From JBFMGS01 sp040752635 (GTDB lineage: Bacteria; Bacillota; SHA-98; UBA4971), in assembly GCA_040752635.1 (NCBI GenBank), contig JBFMGS010000049.1, positions 1 to 14,738 of the forward strand: DNA of 14,738 bases, written 5' to 3'. Of the stretch, positions 7,140 through 13,685 are shown one piece after another (position 1 is the stretch's first letter; every line of letters begins with the position of its first letter). A model generated the notes under the pieces. It was not told the origin of the DNA. It saw nothing but the letters and a program-made list of their open reading frames with translations, and ran no database searches. Both the position numbers and the translations under genes were made by a program.

Positions 7140-7158
7140 GGTGGTCTTACCATCATCC
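7138..7158 (+). promoter_or_regulatory. Operator-like direct repeat, copy 2, with FadR-type palindrome
   Basis: The core TGGTCTTACCA (7142-7152) is a palindrome with a 3-base centre and fits the FadR-subfamily consensus t.GTa.tAC.a at 7 of 8 specified positions. An overlapping alternative dyad is GTAAG (7136-7140) and CTTAC (7146-7150). It lies 75 bases before the start of the FCD-type GntR gene, where autoregulation would be expected. Binding by that protein is inferred. Confidence 0.65.
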
Positions 7159-7232
7159 GGAGGTTCCTCTTAAAAGTGGTGATGTCGGCACAGAACGGTA
7201 GTCCTGACAATTCATCGGGGAGCTAGGTTGAC

Positions 7233-7979
7233 ATGGCCCAATTCGCTGAGATTCGTACAAGACGCATATACGTGGAAATCGTAGATCAGATCAAGAACCT
7301 CATAGAGCAAGGAGAGTTGCAGGCCGGCGACCGATTACCGTCGGAACGGGAACTCGCCACACAGTTTGGTGTGGGTCGCCCCGCGGTGAGAGAGGCCCTG
7401 AGTGCGCTGGAAATGATGGGCCTGATAGAGATCCAACCCGGTCAGGGTGCATACATAAGAGGATCGTCCAAGCAGATGGACATCGCTCCACTTGAAGCTG
7501 AGTTGGGTGACCAAATTAGCCCCTTGGACCTCTTGGAAGCGAGGAGAATAGTGGAACCCCATATAGTGGAGCTGGCGGCAGCTCGTGCGACCGTGGAAGA
7601 CATAGAACGGCTTGGCGCGATGGCAAACGAAGCTCGGGAGCAATACAACGAGAGCGGCAAGTTCTCCATGGAAGCTGATCGGGAGTTTCACATCGCTATC
7701 GGAGAGGCAACCCAGAATCCCGTGCTTGCCGGGGTCTCGAGGTTCCTGTGCGGAATGATGTCACAGACCTTGTGGAGAGCGATGACAGAAAAGAACCTCC
7801 TCCTTGCCGGACGGGGGAGCCGATACGTTAGCGAGCATTGCAGGATTGTCCGTGCCATCCAGGGCAGGGATGGATACGCCGCTCGACACGAGATGTTTGG
7901 GCATCTTTCTGGTGTGATAGAGGATCTGTATGATGATTCGAACGCGTCCGGCAACAAAGACAGTGACTTGCGCCCCTAA
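7233..7979 (+). CDS. GntR-family transcriptional regulator, FadR subfamily (FCD domain)
   Basis: 248 residues. It starts at ATG 7233 with GGGGAG about ten bases upstream. The N-terminal winged helix-turn-helix is textbook: IVDQIKNLIEQGELQAGDRLPSE, then RELATQFGVGRPAVREALSALE (39-60) and the wing GLIEIQPGQGAYI (63-75). The C-terminal all-helical FCD domain (about 97-232) has the expected metal/ligand residues D149 and H153 (ADREFH), H202 (SEHCRIV) and H224 (FGHL). Such proteins bind small carboxylic acids (uronates, aldonates, 2-hydroxy or 2-keto acids) and usually repress neighbouring catabolic genes. It lies between the divergent Hyi-like gene and the AOR operon 74 bases downstream, so it is the probable local switch, with the operators at 7020-7158 as its sites. 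Confidence 0.94.
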   Translation: MAQFAEIRTRRIYVEIVDQIKNLIEQGELQAGDRLPSERELATQFGVGRPAVREALSALEMMGLIEIQPGQGAYIRGSSKQMDIAPLEAELGDQISPLDLLEARRIVEPHIVELAAARATVEDIERLGAMANEAREQYNESGKFSMEADREFHIAIGEATQNPVLAGVSRFLCGMMSQTLWRAMTEKNLLLAGRGSRYVSEHCRIVRAIQGRDGYAARHEMFGHLSGVIEDLYDDSNASGNKDSDLRP

Positions 7980-7994
7980 TCCGGTTATCGCCGT

Positions 7995-8022
7995 TAGGTT
8001 CTATTGTCATTGGGTTCTGTTG
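7995..8022 (+). repeat. Tandem 12-base imperfect repeat upstream of the AOR gene
   Basis: TAGGTTCTATTG (7995-8006) and TGGGTTCTGTTG (8011-8022) agree at 10 of 12 bases with a 16-base period, in the 74-base gap between the regulator stop and the AOR start. It may be a binding site or part of the AOR promoter; a good -10 box is not evident. Confidence 0.35.
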
Positions 8023-8053
8023 AACAAATAGTCAAGGCATGGAGGTACCAAAA

Positions 8054-10009
8054 GTGCGGGGCTATGCGGGGAGAATGCTACGAGCCGATCTCACGAATCG
8101 AAAGCTCTGCGAGGAAGACCTCGATCCTGCCCTGGTGCAGAAATTCATAGGCGGGAGAGGCTTGGGCACTGCAATCTTGTTTCGGGAACTCAAGAGGGGT
8201 ATAGATCCCTTCTCTGCCGAGAATAAGCTCGTGTTTGCGGTCGGACCGTTTGAAGGTGCCCCGCTCCCTGGCGCCAGTCGGCTCGCAGTCACTGGGAAGT
8301 CTCCTCTTACCGGGCTCCTGGCAGATACCGACTTCGGGGGGTACTTTCCGCTTGAGATGAAGCGTGCCGGGTATGACGCGATAATCGTGGAAGGGAGAGC
8401 CGACCGCCCCGTCTATCTCTGGATGAACAATGGCAAAGCGGAGATACGTGATGCGGTGTTCATTTGGGGAATGAGCACGTTTGCTGCACAGCAGGCGATC
8501 CTTGCGGACATAGGCGAGCAAAAGGCCAGGGTAGTCAGTGTGGGTCCTGCAGCGGAGAACCTGGTGCGGTACGCGTGTATAGCAAGTGAGGCACGCTATT
8601 TCGGCGGACGCTCGGGCTTGGGCGCAGTCATGGGTTCCAAGAACCTCAAGGCTATAGCGGTGAGAGGTTCTGGCGTCCCAGAGATCGCGGAACCGGAGAG
8701 GCTAAGGTCCCTCGCCAGGGAGATAATCAGGGATATACGAGCCGATGGAAGCTGTGACTCGCTTTCCAAGTACGGGACCTGGAACAGCACAGCTCCGGCA
8801 AACCTGAACGGGATCATACCTACGAAGAACTTTCAGCTCACGACGTTCGATGAGATCTCCAGAATAGATGGAGACGCGATGCTCAAAACGGTTTATGCGG
8901 GCCACAGAACATGCCCTTGGTGTCCTGTGGCGTGTCGGAGGGTCGTGAGGACGGGTCCCCCCTACTCCGTCTCCCCCAACCTTGGAGGGCCTCAGTATGA
9001 GACTGTCGCCTCATTCGGTTCCATGCTCATGAACGCTGACCCTGCAGTCATTGCGAAAGCTAACGAACTCTGCAACCTGTACGGATTGGATACGATTTCT
9101 GCCGGTGTGTCCATCGGTTTTGCCATGGAGTGTTACGAGAAAGGGCTTCTTTCGGAACCCGATATCGGGTTCAAGTTGGTTTGGGGCGATCCAGACGCGA
9201 TTCTTCGGCTGCTCGAGCTCATCGCGCTCCGATGCGGGATCGGTAACCTCCTCGCGGAGGGGGTGAAACGTGCTGCGGAACAGATCGGTCATGGATCCGA
9301 AGCATGGGCGGTACACGTTAAAGGTTTGGAAGTTCCCATGCATGATCCCCGGGGCAAGAAGGGGCAGGCGATATCCTACGCCACTTCGATTAAGGGAGCA
9401 GACCACATGGAGAGCATGCATGACGAGGCCTTCCAGAGGGAGAACGCCATGCCCGCGCTCGGGTTTACATCTCCCATGTCAAGAACGAGCTGGGATGGGA
9501 AGGCGAAGCTCGTCAAGACCATGCAGGACTACTGGGGCACGGTGGCGGATTCCCTTGCGGTATGCAAGTTTCTTCTCATTCCTCCGAGGCCATTCAAGCC
9601 CGAGCGCATTATTAGCGCCCTGAACCTCATCACGGGCTGGGACATGACTATTAGCGACCTCTTGAGCGCGGGAGAGAGGGTATACAACCTCGGGAGAGCA
9701 TTTGCAATCCAGGAATCCCGCGTGGCGAACGGGTGGATCTTGGAACCCCGGACGACCGAATCGGCCTGCGAAGACAGGGCTGGTAGGTGGAGACAAGGAA
9801 CACTCTCCGCACGGCTCGGCGATGTGCTTCCAGCACGGTTTGCTGAGGCTGTGACAGAAGGCGGGAGCGCAGGAGAGCGCATCGATCCTGAGGAGTTCGG
9901 CGGCTCCTTGGGAGAGTACTACCGATTGAGAGGCTGGACTGAGGATGGGGTTCCCACGCGTCAGAAGCTTGAGGAGCTAGACCTGGCTGAGATGGTAGGG
10001 GAGTTGTAG
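8054..10009 (+). CDS. aor: Aldehyde:ferredoxin oxidoreductase (tungsten/molybdenum bis-pterin enzyme)
   Basis: 651 residues from GTG 8054. I prefer GTG over ATG 8039 because GGAGGT (8041-8046) sits eight bases before it and because the family starts with M-R-G-Y-x-G-x-x-L-R-x-D-L, matched by VRGYAGRMLRADL. It oxidises aldehydes to acids using ferredoxin in the cytosol. The [4Fe-4S] ligands are present: CPWCPVAC (C287, C290, C294) and C504 in DSLAVCKF. Other pterin-contact strings are FIGGRGLGTA near the start, GGRSGLGAVMGSKNLKAI, GLEVPMHDPRGKKGQAISYATS and GADHMESMHDE. Length is slightly above the 605-630 usual for archaeal AOR. The IolB-like gene starts two bases after the stop, so the two are co-translated. 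Substrate is unknown; the context argues for a sugar-derived aldehyde. A MoaD-like protein encoded at 13686 may serve its cofactor. Confidence 0.96.
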   Translation: MRGYAGRMLRADLTNRKLCEEDLDPALVQKFIGGRGLGTAILFRELKRGIDPFSAENKLVFAVGPFEGAPLPGASRLAVTGKSPLTGLLADTDFGGYFPLEMKRAGYDAIIVEGRADRPVYLWMNNGKAEIRDAVFIWGMSTFAAQQAILADIGEQKARVVSVGPAAENLVRYACIASEARYFGGRSGLGAVMGSKNLKAIAVRGSGVPEIAEPERLRSLAREIIRDIRADGSCDSLSKYGTWNSTAPANLNGIIPTKNFQLTTFDEISRIDGDAMLKTVYAGHRTCPWCPVACRRVVRTGPPYSVSPNLGGPQYETVASFGSMLMNADPAVIAKANELCNLYGLDTISAGVSIGFAMECYEKGLLSEPDIGFKLVWGDPDAILRLLELIALRCGIGNLLAEGVKRAAEQIGHGSEAWAVHVKGLEVPMHDPRGKKGQAISYATSIKGADHMESMHDEAFQRENAMPALGFTSPMSRTSWDGKAKLVKTMQDYWGTVADSLAVCKFLLIPPRPFKPERIISALNLITGWDMTISDLLSAGERVYNLGRAFAIQESRVANGWILEPRTTESACEDRAGRWRQGTLSARLGDVLPARFAEAVTEGGSAGERIDPEEFGGSLGEYYRLRGWTEDGVPTRQKLEELDLAEMVGEL

Positions 10010-10011
10010 AG

Positions 10012-11025
10012 ATGATGCTGCGCACGCGGGTGTCTTGCGAGGGGTCCGTCGTCGCCGAAATCGATAGGAGGCTCAGGCAATTGGATAAAGAGGCTCTTAG
10101 ATACTCCACTGCGGGAGTCAAAGGTTTTTCGAGCGTGTTCGGGCCGCAGAATTCCCCCTTCAGACACCTTGCCCTCGACAAGCTTTGCCTGGACGCGGGA
10201 GGCAGGCACCAAGGTGTAATCGGTGCGGAGGAGGCACTTTTAGTAATTCTGGACGGTAAGTGCTCGGTGTCCCTTAGTACCCGGATTAGTACCCGGAAAG
10301 GCTCAGGGCATGAGGAAAGCAAGATCATTTCGTGGCGCAGCCTGGGCGAAAGGCCGAATCCCTTCACAGGCAGCCCCGCGGCGGTCTACATACCAGAGAA
10401 CTGGAACTACGAGGTAGAGGCGGAATGTCCGACCCGGGCGCTTATCGTCCGTTCGCCCTGGCCGGGTCACGAAAGCGGCGCGAGGTGTGAGGCTATAGAC
10501 GGAATGCCGGGGTCCAAACCCGACGGTGAGGCTCCCATACCGATTTTGATAAGGCCTCAGGACGTGAAGGTCGTCTCTGTGGGAGCCGCCAACTGGCGGC
10601 GCGACGTTCGCTTCATCCTGGGCCCGAACTCCCCGTCGCGGCGGTTGTTTGCGGCGGAAACGCTGAACCCGCCCGGGAACTGGTCGGGGTTTCCTCCCCA
10701 TAAGCATGATACTGCCAGCGGGACAGAAGCCGTTCTTGAGGAGTTCTACCACTTCACGGTGAACCCATCGGATTCGTACGGAATCCAAAGGGTTTACGAT
10801 TACTCAAATATGGACCAAGCCATGGTGGTTCGCGAGGGCGATGTGGTGATATTCCCCAGGGGCTATCATCCGACGGTGGCTCCTCCTGGGACAACGCTCT
10901 GCTATTTCTGGGCAATCGCAGGACCGGAGAAAGCCTTGAAGGTGACGGTGGACCCTTGTTACTCTTGGCTGACGCTAGCGGAAGGAATCATAAGGGAGAT
11001 GCAGTGGGGGCCAGGTGCCACATGA
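10012..11025 (+). CDS. IolB/KduI-like cupin isomerase (5-deoxy-glucuronate isomerase family)
   Basis: 337 residues, bicupin. The start is ATG 10012 (ATG 10015 also possible), two bases after the AOR stop, with AGGGGAG just before it. The C-terminal half carries the IolB signature: NPPGNWSGFPPHKHD (219-233), VLEEFYHF (241-248), IQRVYDYSNMDQAMVV and VIFPRGYHP (279-287). H230, H232, E243 or E244, and H286 are the metal site. IolB converts 5-deoxyglucuronate to 5-keto-2-deoxygluconate in inositol breakdown. Here none of the other inositol genes (iolG, iolE, iolD, iolC) is adjacent, and the protein is about 65 residues longer than Bacillus IolB (271). It may therefore isomerise another uronate-like aldehyde acid made or used by AOR. 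It contains a perfect in-frame 12-base tandem duplication at 10274-10297. The stop overlaps a downstream ATG as ATGA. Confidence 0.85.
   Translation: MMLRTRVSCEGSVVAEIDRRLRQLDKEALRYSTAGVKGFSSVFGPQNSPFRHLALDKLCLDAGGRHQGVIGAEEALLVILDGKCSVSLSTRISTRKGSGHEESKIISWRSLGERPNPFTGSPAAVYIPENWNYEVEAECPTRALIVRSPWPGHESGARCEAIDGMPGSKPDGEAPIPILIRPQDVKVVSVGAANWRRDVRFILGPNSPSRRLFAAETLNPPGNWSGFPPHKHDTASGTEAVLEEFYHFTVNPSDSYGIQRVYDYSNMDQAMVVREGDVVIFPRGYHPTVAPPGTTLCYFWAIAGPEKALKVTVDPCYSWLTLAEGIIREMQWGPGAT
10274..10297 (+). repeat. Perfect 12-base tandem duplication inside the IolB-like gene
   Basis: TTAGTACCCGGA occurs twice head to tail (10274-10285 and 10286-10297). It is in frame and encodes a repeated four-residue unit (L/I-S-T-R), so it lengthens a surface loop in the N-terminal cupin without breaking the frame. 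The identity of the copies points to a recent slippage event. Confidence 0.9.
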
Positions 11026-11045
11026 GATGGGGGGGGGCGGCGCGC

Positions 11046-12014
11046 ATGCGACGGAAGGTTGCCTTAGCTGAGCCTATCCATGAGGCTGGACTCAGGTTGC
11101 TTGAGAGTACGTATGAAGTAATACTTGCAACGGATCCCGCGGTAGATACCATGAGAAGGATAATGCCCGGGGTGTCCGGCGTGATCGTCAGAACGGCGCC
11201 CTTCACGAGGGAAATCCTCGAGGCGGCCGACTGCCTGAAAGTGATCGCCCGCCACGGGGTAGGGGTTGACAACATAGATGTACGGGCTGCGACTGAGCGG
11301 GGCATCGTTGTGGCCACCACGCCCGGTGCCAACGCATCGTCAGTGGCGGAGCATGTGATGATGTTCATGCTGGTGCTTGCAAGGCGATCTATCGTGTACG
11401 ACCGGGCAACGAGGCAGGGGATGTTCGACATTCGCAACTCCTTCCAGACTGTCGATCTGGCCGGCAAGACCCTGGGAATCGTCGGCGTTGGTCGCATAGG
11501 TAGCTTGCTAGCACGGAAATGCAGAGCGGCGTTGGACATGAGGGTCATCGGATACGACCCGTTCCTGGCTAAGGAGAAAGCCCGGGAAATGGGTGTGGAG
11601 CTTCGCGACAGTCTGGACGAGGTGCTCAGTGAGGCTGACGTGGTGTCCCTTCATCTTCCGCTAACACCCGATACCAGGGGCCTCATTGGCAGGAAACAGC
11701 TCGATCTCATGCGTCCGTCGGCGATCCTCATCAATACGGCCCGTGGGGGGATAGTTGACGAGGACGCTCTTTACGAAGTCCTTCGCGACCACAGGATAGC
11801 GGGGGCAGCTATTGATGTGTTTGGCAAAGAGCCGCCGGACCCCGACAATCCTCTTCTCTCGCTGGACAACGTCGTCCTGTCACCGCATTGCGCTGCGCTG
11901 ACGCTGGAGTGTGCGCAGCGCATGGCGATGGGCGCAGCCCGGGCAGTGATAGATGTGCTGGAAGGACGGCGACCCGAGGGCGTCGTGAACCCGGAAGTGT
12001 ATGCTCGCCGCTAG
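11046..12014 (+). CDS. D-2-hydroxyacid dehydrogenase (hydroxypyruvate reductase / SerA-like)
   Basis: 322 residues from ATG 11046, where the family N-terminus RRKVALAEPIHEAGLRLL begins. ATG 11022, overlapping the previous stop as ATGA, would add eight unlikely residues (MRWGGAAR). A run of nine G at 11029-11037 lies between the two and may serve as the ribosome binding site of the later start. The NAD-binding fold has GVGRIG (147-152) and Asp171 after strand 2, favouring NAD(H) over NADP(H). The catalytic triad is complete: R233 in NTARGG, E262 in GKEPP, H281 in LSPHC. The enzyme reduces or oxidises a 2-keto/2-hydroxy acid, for example hydroxypyruvate and glycerate. As third gene of the AOR set, it may feed on the product of the DapA-family or Hyi-like enzymes. 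It is not full-length SerA; there is no ACT domain. Confidence 0.92.
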   Translation: MRRKVALAEPIHEAGLRLLESTYEVILATDPAVDTMRRIMPGVSGVIVRTAPFTREILEAADCLKVIARHGVGVDNIDVRAATERGIVVATTPGANASSVAEHVMMFMLVLARRSIVYDRATRQGMFDIRNSFQTVDLAGKTLGIVGVGRIGSLLARKCRAALDMRVIGYDPFLAKEKAREMGVELRDSLDEVLSEADVVSLHLPLTPDTRGLIGRKQLDLMRPSAILINTARGGIVDEDALYEVLRDHRIAGAAIDVFGKEPPDPDNPLLSLDNVVLSPHCAALTLECAQRMAMGAARAVIDVLEGRRPEGVVNPEVYARR

Positions 12015-12148
12015 CGGACAGGACCGTGTAGTCCGGAGCCACGCGACTTGTTTTGGGTAAGGCGCCACCCGGCGGCTGTCAAATGAGAGCATTTGAGTGA
12101 AGCCGGCCCGATAAGATCTCGCGTCCGTAGACACGTTTGAAAAGATAA
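12015..12148 (+). other. Intergenic stretch with a 7-bp hairpin
   Basis: No coding is visible. TCAAATG (12079-12085) and CATTTGA (12090-12096) form a perfect 7-bp stem with a 4-base loop, 65 bases after the dehydrogenase stop. No T-run follows, so termination is doubtful. The remainder shows nothing I recognise. Confidence 0.45.
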
Positions 12149-12318
12149 ATGCTCCCACATCTCCATTTCGGCATTGTAGTTGTCTTCAACCTTGTGATAG
12201 GGCTCCTGACACCTCCGGTGGGCTTGGTCCTATTCGTGACCGCCAAGGTGGCGGTGATGCAAGTGAACGATCGATAAGAAACGTGCTTCCGTTCTTCATC
12301 CCCCTTGTCATAATACAT
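12149..12318 (+). pseudogene. Remnant of a TRAP transporter large permease (DctM) C-terminus
   Basis: The frame from ATG 12149 reads LHFGIVVVFNLVIGLL followed by TPPVGLVLFVTAKVA, which is the penultimate conserved block of DctM/TRAP large permeases, and then runs into TAA at 12275. Shifting frame near 12253-12256 restores the next family block, DASERSIRNVLPFFIPLV (family form: S.E...R..LPFLIPL), up to about 12310. One missing base in the GCGGTG run would explain the break. The rest of the ~430-residue protein is absent. The small permease and binding protein of a TRAP system are not seen nearby. Evidence is motif reading only, but the string is very characteristic. Confidence 0.85.
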
Positions 12319-12360
12319 TGTACGGGATTTGACATCCTGAACAGGGAGGGTTTGCGAGAC

Positions 12361-13263
12361 ATGCAACCAAAGGGCATCATAACCGCGATGGTTACTCCGA
12401 CGGACGAAGCGGGCAAGGTCAACCAGTCCTCACTTCGGAATCTAGCAAACTACTTGATCGACAGCGGGGTACACGGGCTATTCCCTGTGGGGAGCCAGGG
12501 AGAATTCTGGGCGTTCACCCCGGACGAGAAGCGACAGATCATTGAGGTTGTGGTGGATGAAGCTCGCGGTCGTGTCCCTGTTTACGCTGGAGCCGGCGCA
12601 ATTACGACTCAACAGGCGGTGGAACTGGCGAAGATAGCGAAGAGCGGCGGGGCGGCCGCCATTTCCGTGTTGACGCCTTTTTACATCAAGCCTAACGAAA
12701 ATGAGTTGTTCGAGCACTATAAGGCCATCGCGGAGGCAGTGCCCGACCTGCCCGTCCTGCTGTACGGAAACCGGGATCGCACGGGGATAGGGCTCTCACC
12801 TGACTTCGTGGCGAGATGCAGTCGGATCGACAATGTTGTCGGCATCAAGGACTCGTCAGGAGACATGACGGTGGCCGCCGAGTATATTCGCCGAACCCGG
12901 GGGGCAAAGGAATTCTCCGTCCTAGCCGGACGCGATACTTTGATCTACGGGTTCCTGTGCTACGGCGGCAAGGGAGCTATAGCGGCCACGTCCAACGTCG
13001 CGCCGAGGCTTGTAGTGGAAGTATACGAGGCGTTCATGGCGGGGGACATGAAACGTTCTCTGGAAGCCCAGTACCGTTTGGCTCCGCTTCGGATAGCATT
13101 TGAACTCGGGACGTTTCCCGCAGTCATAAAAGAAGCTCTCAACCTCCTTGGTATGGATGTGGGGCCGTCGGTGCGTCCGGTCGGGCCGTTGCCTGAGGCG
13201 AAAAGGGCCGAGCTTAAGCGGGTCCTGGCGGATCTCGGGCTTTCTGTGGTGTCAGGCCCATGA
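12361..13263 (+). CDS. DapA-family aldolase/dehydratase (dihydrodipicolinate synthase superfamily)
   Basis: 300 residues, cytosolic class I aldolase fold. I chose ATG 12361 because GGGAGG at 12344-12349 precedes it and MQPKGIITAMVTP is the usual family start; the open frame upstream (from 12283) is DctM remnant. Schiff-base Lys163 lies in GIKDSSGD, Tyr135 in LLYGNRDRTG, and Arg140 matches the DapA Arg138 position. The pyruvate-binding GTTGE loop is changed to GSQGE (44-48), so it is probably not a lysine-pathway DapA. It is more likely a sugar-acid enzyme such as a 2-keto-3-deoxy-aldonate aldolase, N-acetylneuraminate lyase-like or ketodeoxyglucarate-type enzyme. It lies 346 bases after the dehydrogenase, probably in the same catabolic set. 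Substrate is unknown. Confidence 0.9.
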   Translation: MQPKGIITAMVTPTDEAGKVNQSSLRNLANYLIDSGVHGLFPVGSQGEFWAFTPDEKRQIIEVVVDEARGRVPVYAGAGAITTQQAVELAKIAKSGGAAAISVLTPFYIKPNENELFEHYKAIAEAVPDLPVLLYGNRDRTGIGLSPDFVARCSRIDNVVGIKDSSGDMTVAAEYIRRTRGAKEFSVLAGRDTLIYGFLCYGGKGAIAATSNVAPRLVVEVYEAFMAGDMKRSLEAQYRLAPLRIAFELGTFPAVIKEALNLLGMDVGPSVRPVGPLPEAKRAELKRVLADLGLSVVSGP

Positions 13264-13419
13264 GCAATAGCTAGTTGCACCAGAGTGACACGTGAACCAA
13301 AGCTGCCCTTGACACCAGCGCTTACTTCTGCCGAATCGGCAGGTGGGCTGGCCTTTTGGCGGGTGTGGTCGCGGGTAAACGGCTTACATGTTTCTTCTCA
13401 ATTAATACTGCTCTGTCAG
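13264..13419 (+). other. Non-coding stretch after the DapA-family gene
   Basis: No gene is supported. A small perfect dyad CTGCCG-AAT-CGGCAG lies at 13328-13342, followed eight bases later by CCTTTTGG. As a terminator for the DapA-family gene it is weak (six pairs, short T-run). The first half of the DJ-1/PfpI gene whose tail follows should have been here, but I cannot read it reliably. Confidence 0.4.
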
Positions 13420-13678
13420 ATACGGAATGACATCCGGTTTAGCGGGTCTGGTTGCGCCATTTGGTCGACCGGCACTTGCCCTTAGCCGCTTTCGACCCCA
13501 CGATTCCGCCAAAGAATGCATACGTGACAGGGCAGTATTAAGGATGATGTGGTAAATGCCGGGGCTACCTACCTTGACAAACCCGTTGTGGTTGACGGCA
13601 ACACTATCACAAGGTCGTACGCCTGATGACCTGCCGCAGTTCTGCCGCGCGTTAATTCACAGTATAAAGAAAGGCTGA
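13420..13678 (+). pseudogene. DJ-1/PfpI-family protein, multiply frameshifted C-terminal half
   Basis: Family sequence can be read only by switching frames. IRNDIRFSGSG (13420-13452) matches the helix before the nucleophile elbow. A broken A-I-C-H-G-like region follows near 13455-13475. Then come AAFDPTIPPKNAYVTG (13485-13532), SIKDDVVNAGATYLDK with PVVVDGNTIT (13534-13608), stop TGA 13624-13626, and TPDDLPQFCRAL ending at TGA 13676-13678 in a third frame. The order NAGA-x-[WY]-x-D-x-x-VVVDGN-x-[IV]-T...P-x-DLP-x-FCRAL is the C-terminus of DJ-1/PfpI (deglycase/glyoxalase III-like) proteins. At least three indels are needed, and the catalytic Cys region is destroyed, so it is a pseudogene. Confidence 0.85.
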
Positions 13679-13685
13679 TTTAAAC

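Larger units (their letters stand above)
6727..7232. promoter_or_regulatory. 506-base divergent control region between isomerase and GntR regulator
   Basis: No sizeable gene is supported. The region contains two 21-base direct repeats (7020-7040 and 7138-7158), a FadR-type palindrome in the second, and a 10-codon frame with a strong ribosome binding site (7107-7139). An imperfect inverted repeat also brackets the second operator (CACTTCTTTTAAG near 7081-7093 against CTTAAAAGTG near 7169-7178). Promoters for both divergent genes should lie here, but no clear sigma-70 hexamer pair stands out. Confidence 0.6.

Noticed and set aside
9651..10367. 238-residue open frame on the - strand
   Set aside because: Antisense to the AOR end and the cupin start, Ser/Arg/Pro rich, no motif.
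12283..12360. Upstream extension of the DapA-family protein
   Set aside because: These codons match the DctM LPFFIPL block, and a good ribosome binding site precedes ATG 12361.
13328..13342. Intrinsic terminator for the DapA-family gene
   Set aside because: The stem is only six pairs and the T-run is four bases long and eight bases away; noted but not called.
13285..13485. 66-residue open frame as a novel small protein
   Set aside because: Its last third is DJ-1/PfpI-like sequence that breaks off by frameshift; the first part has no pattern.
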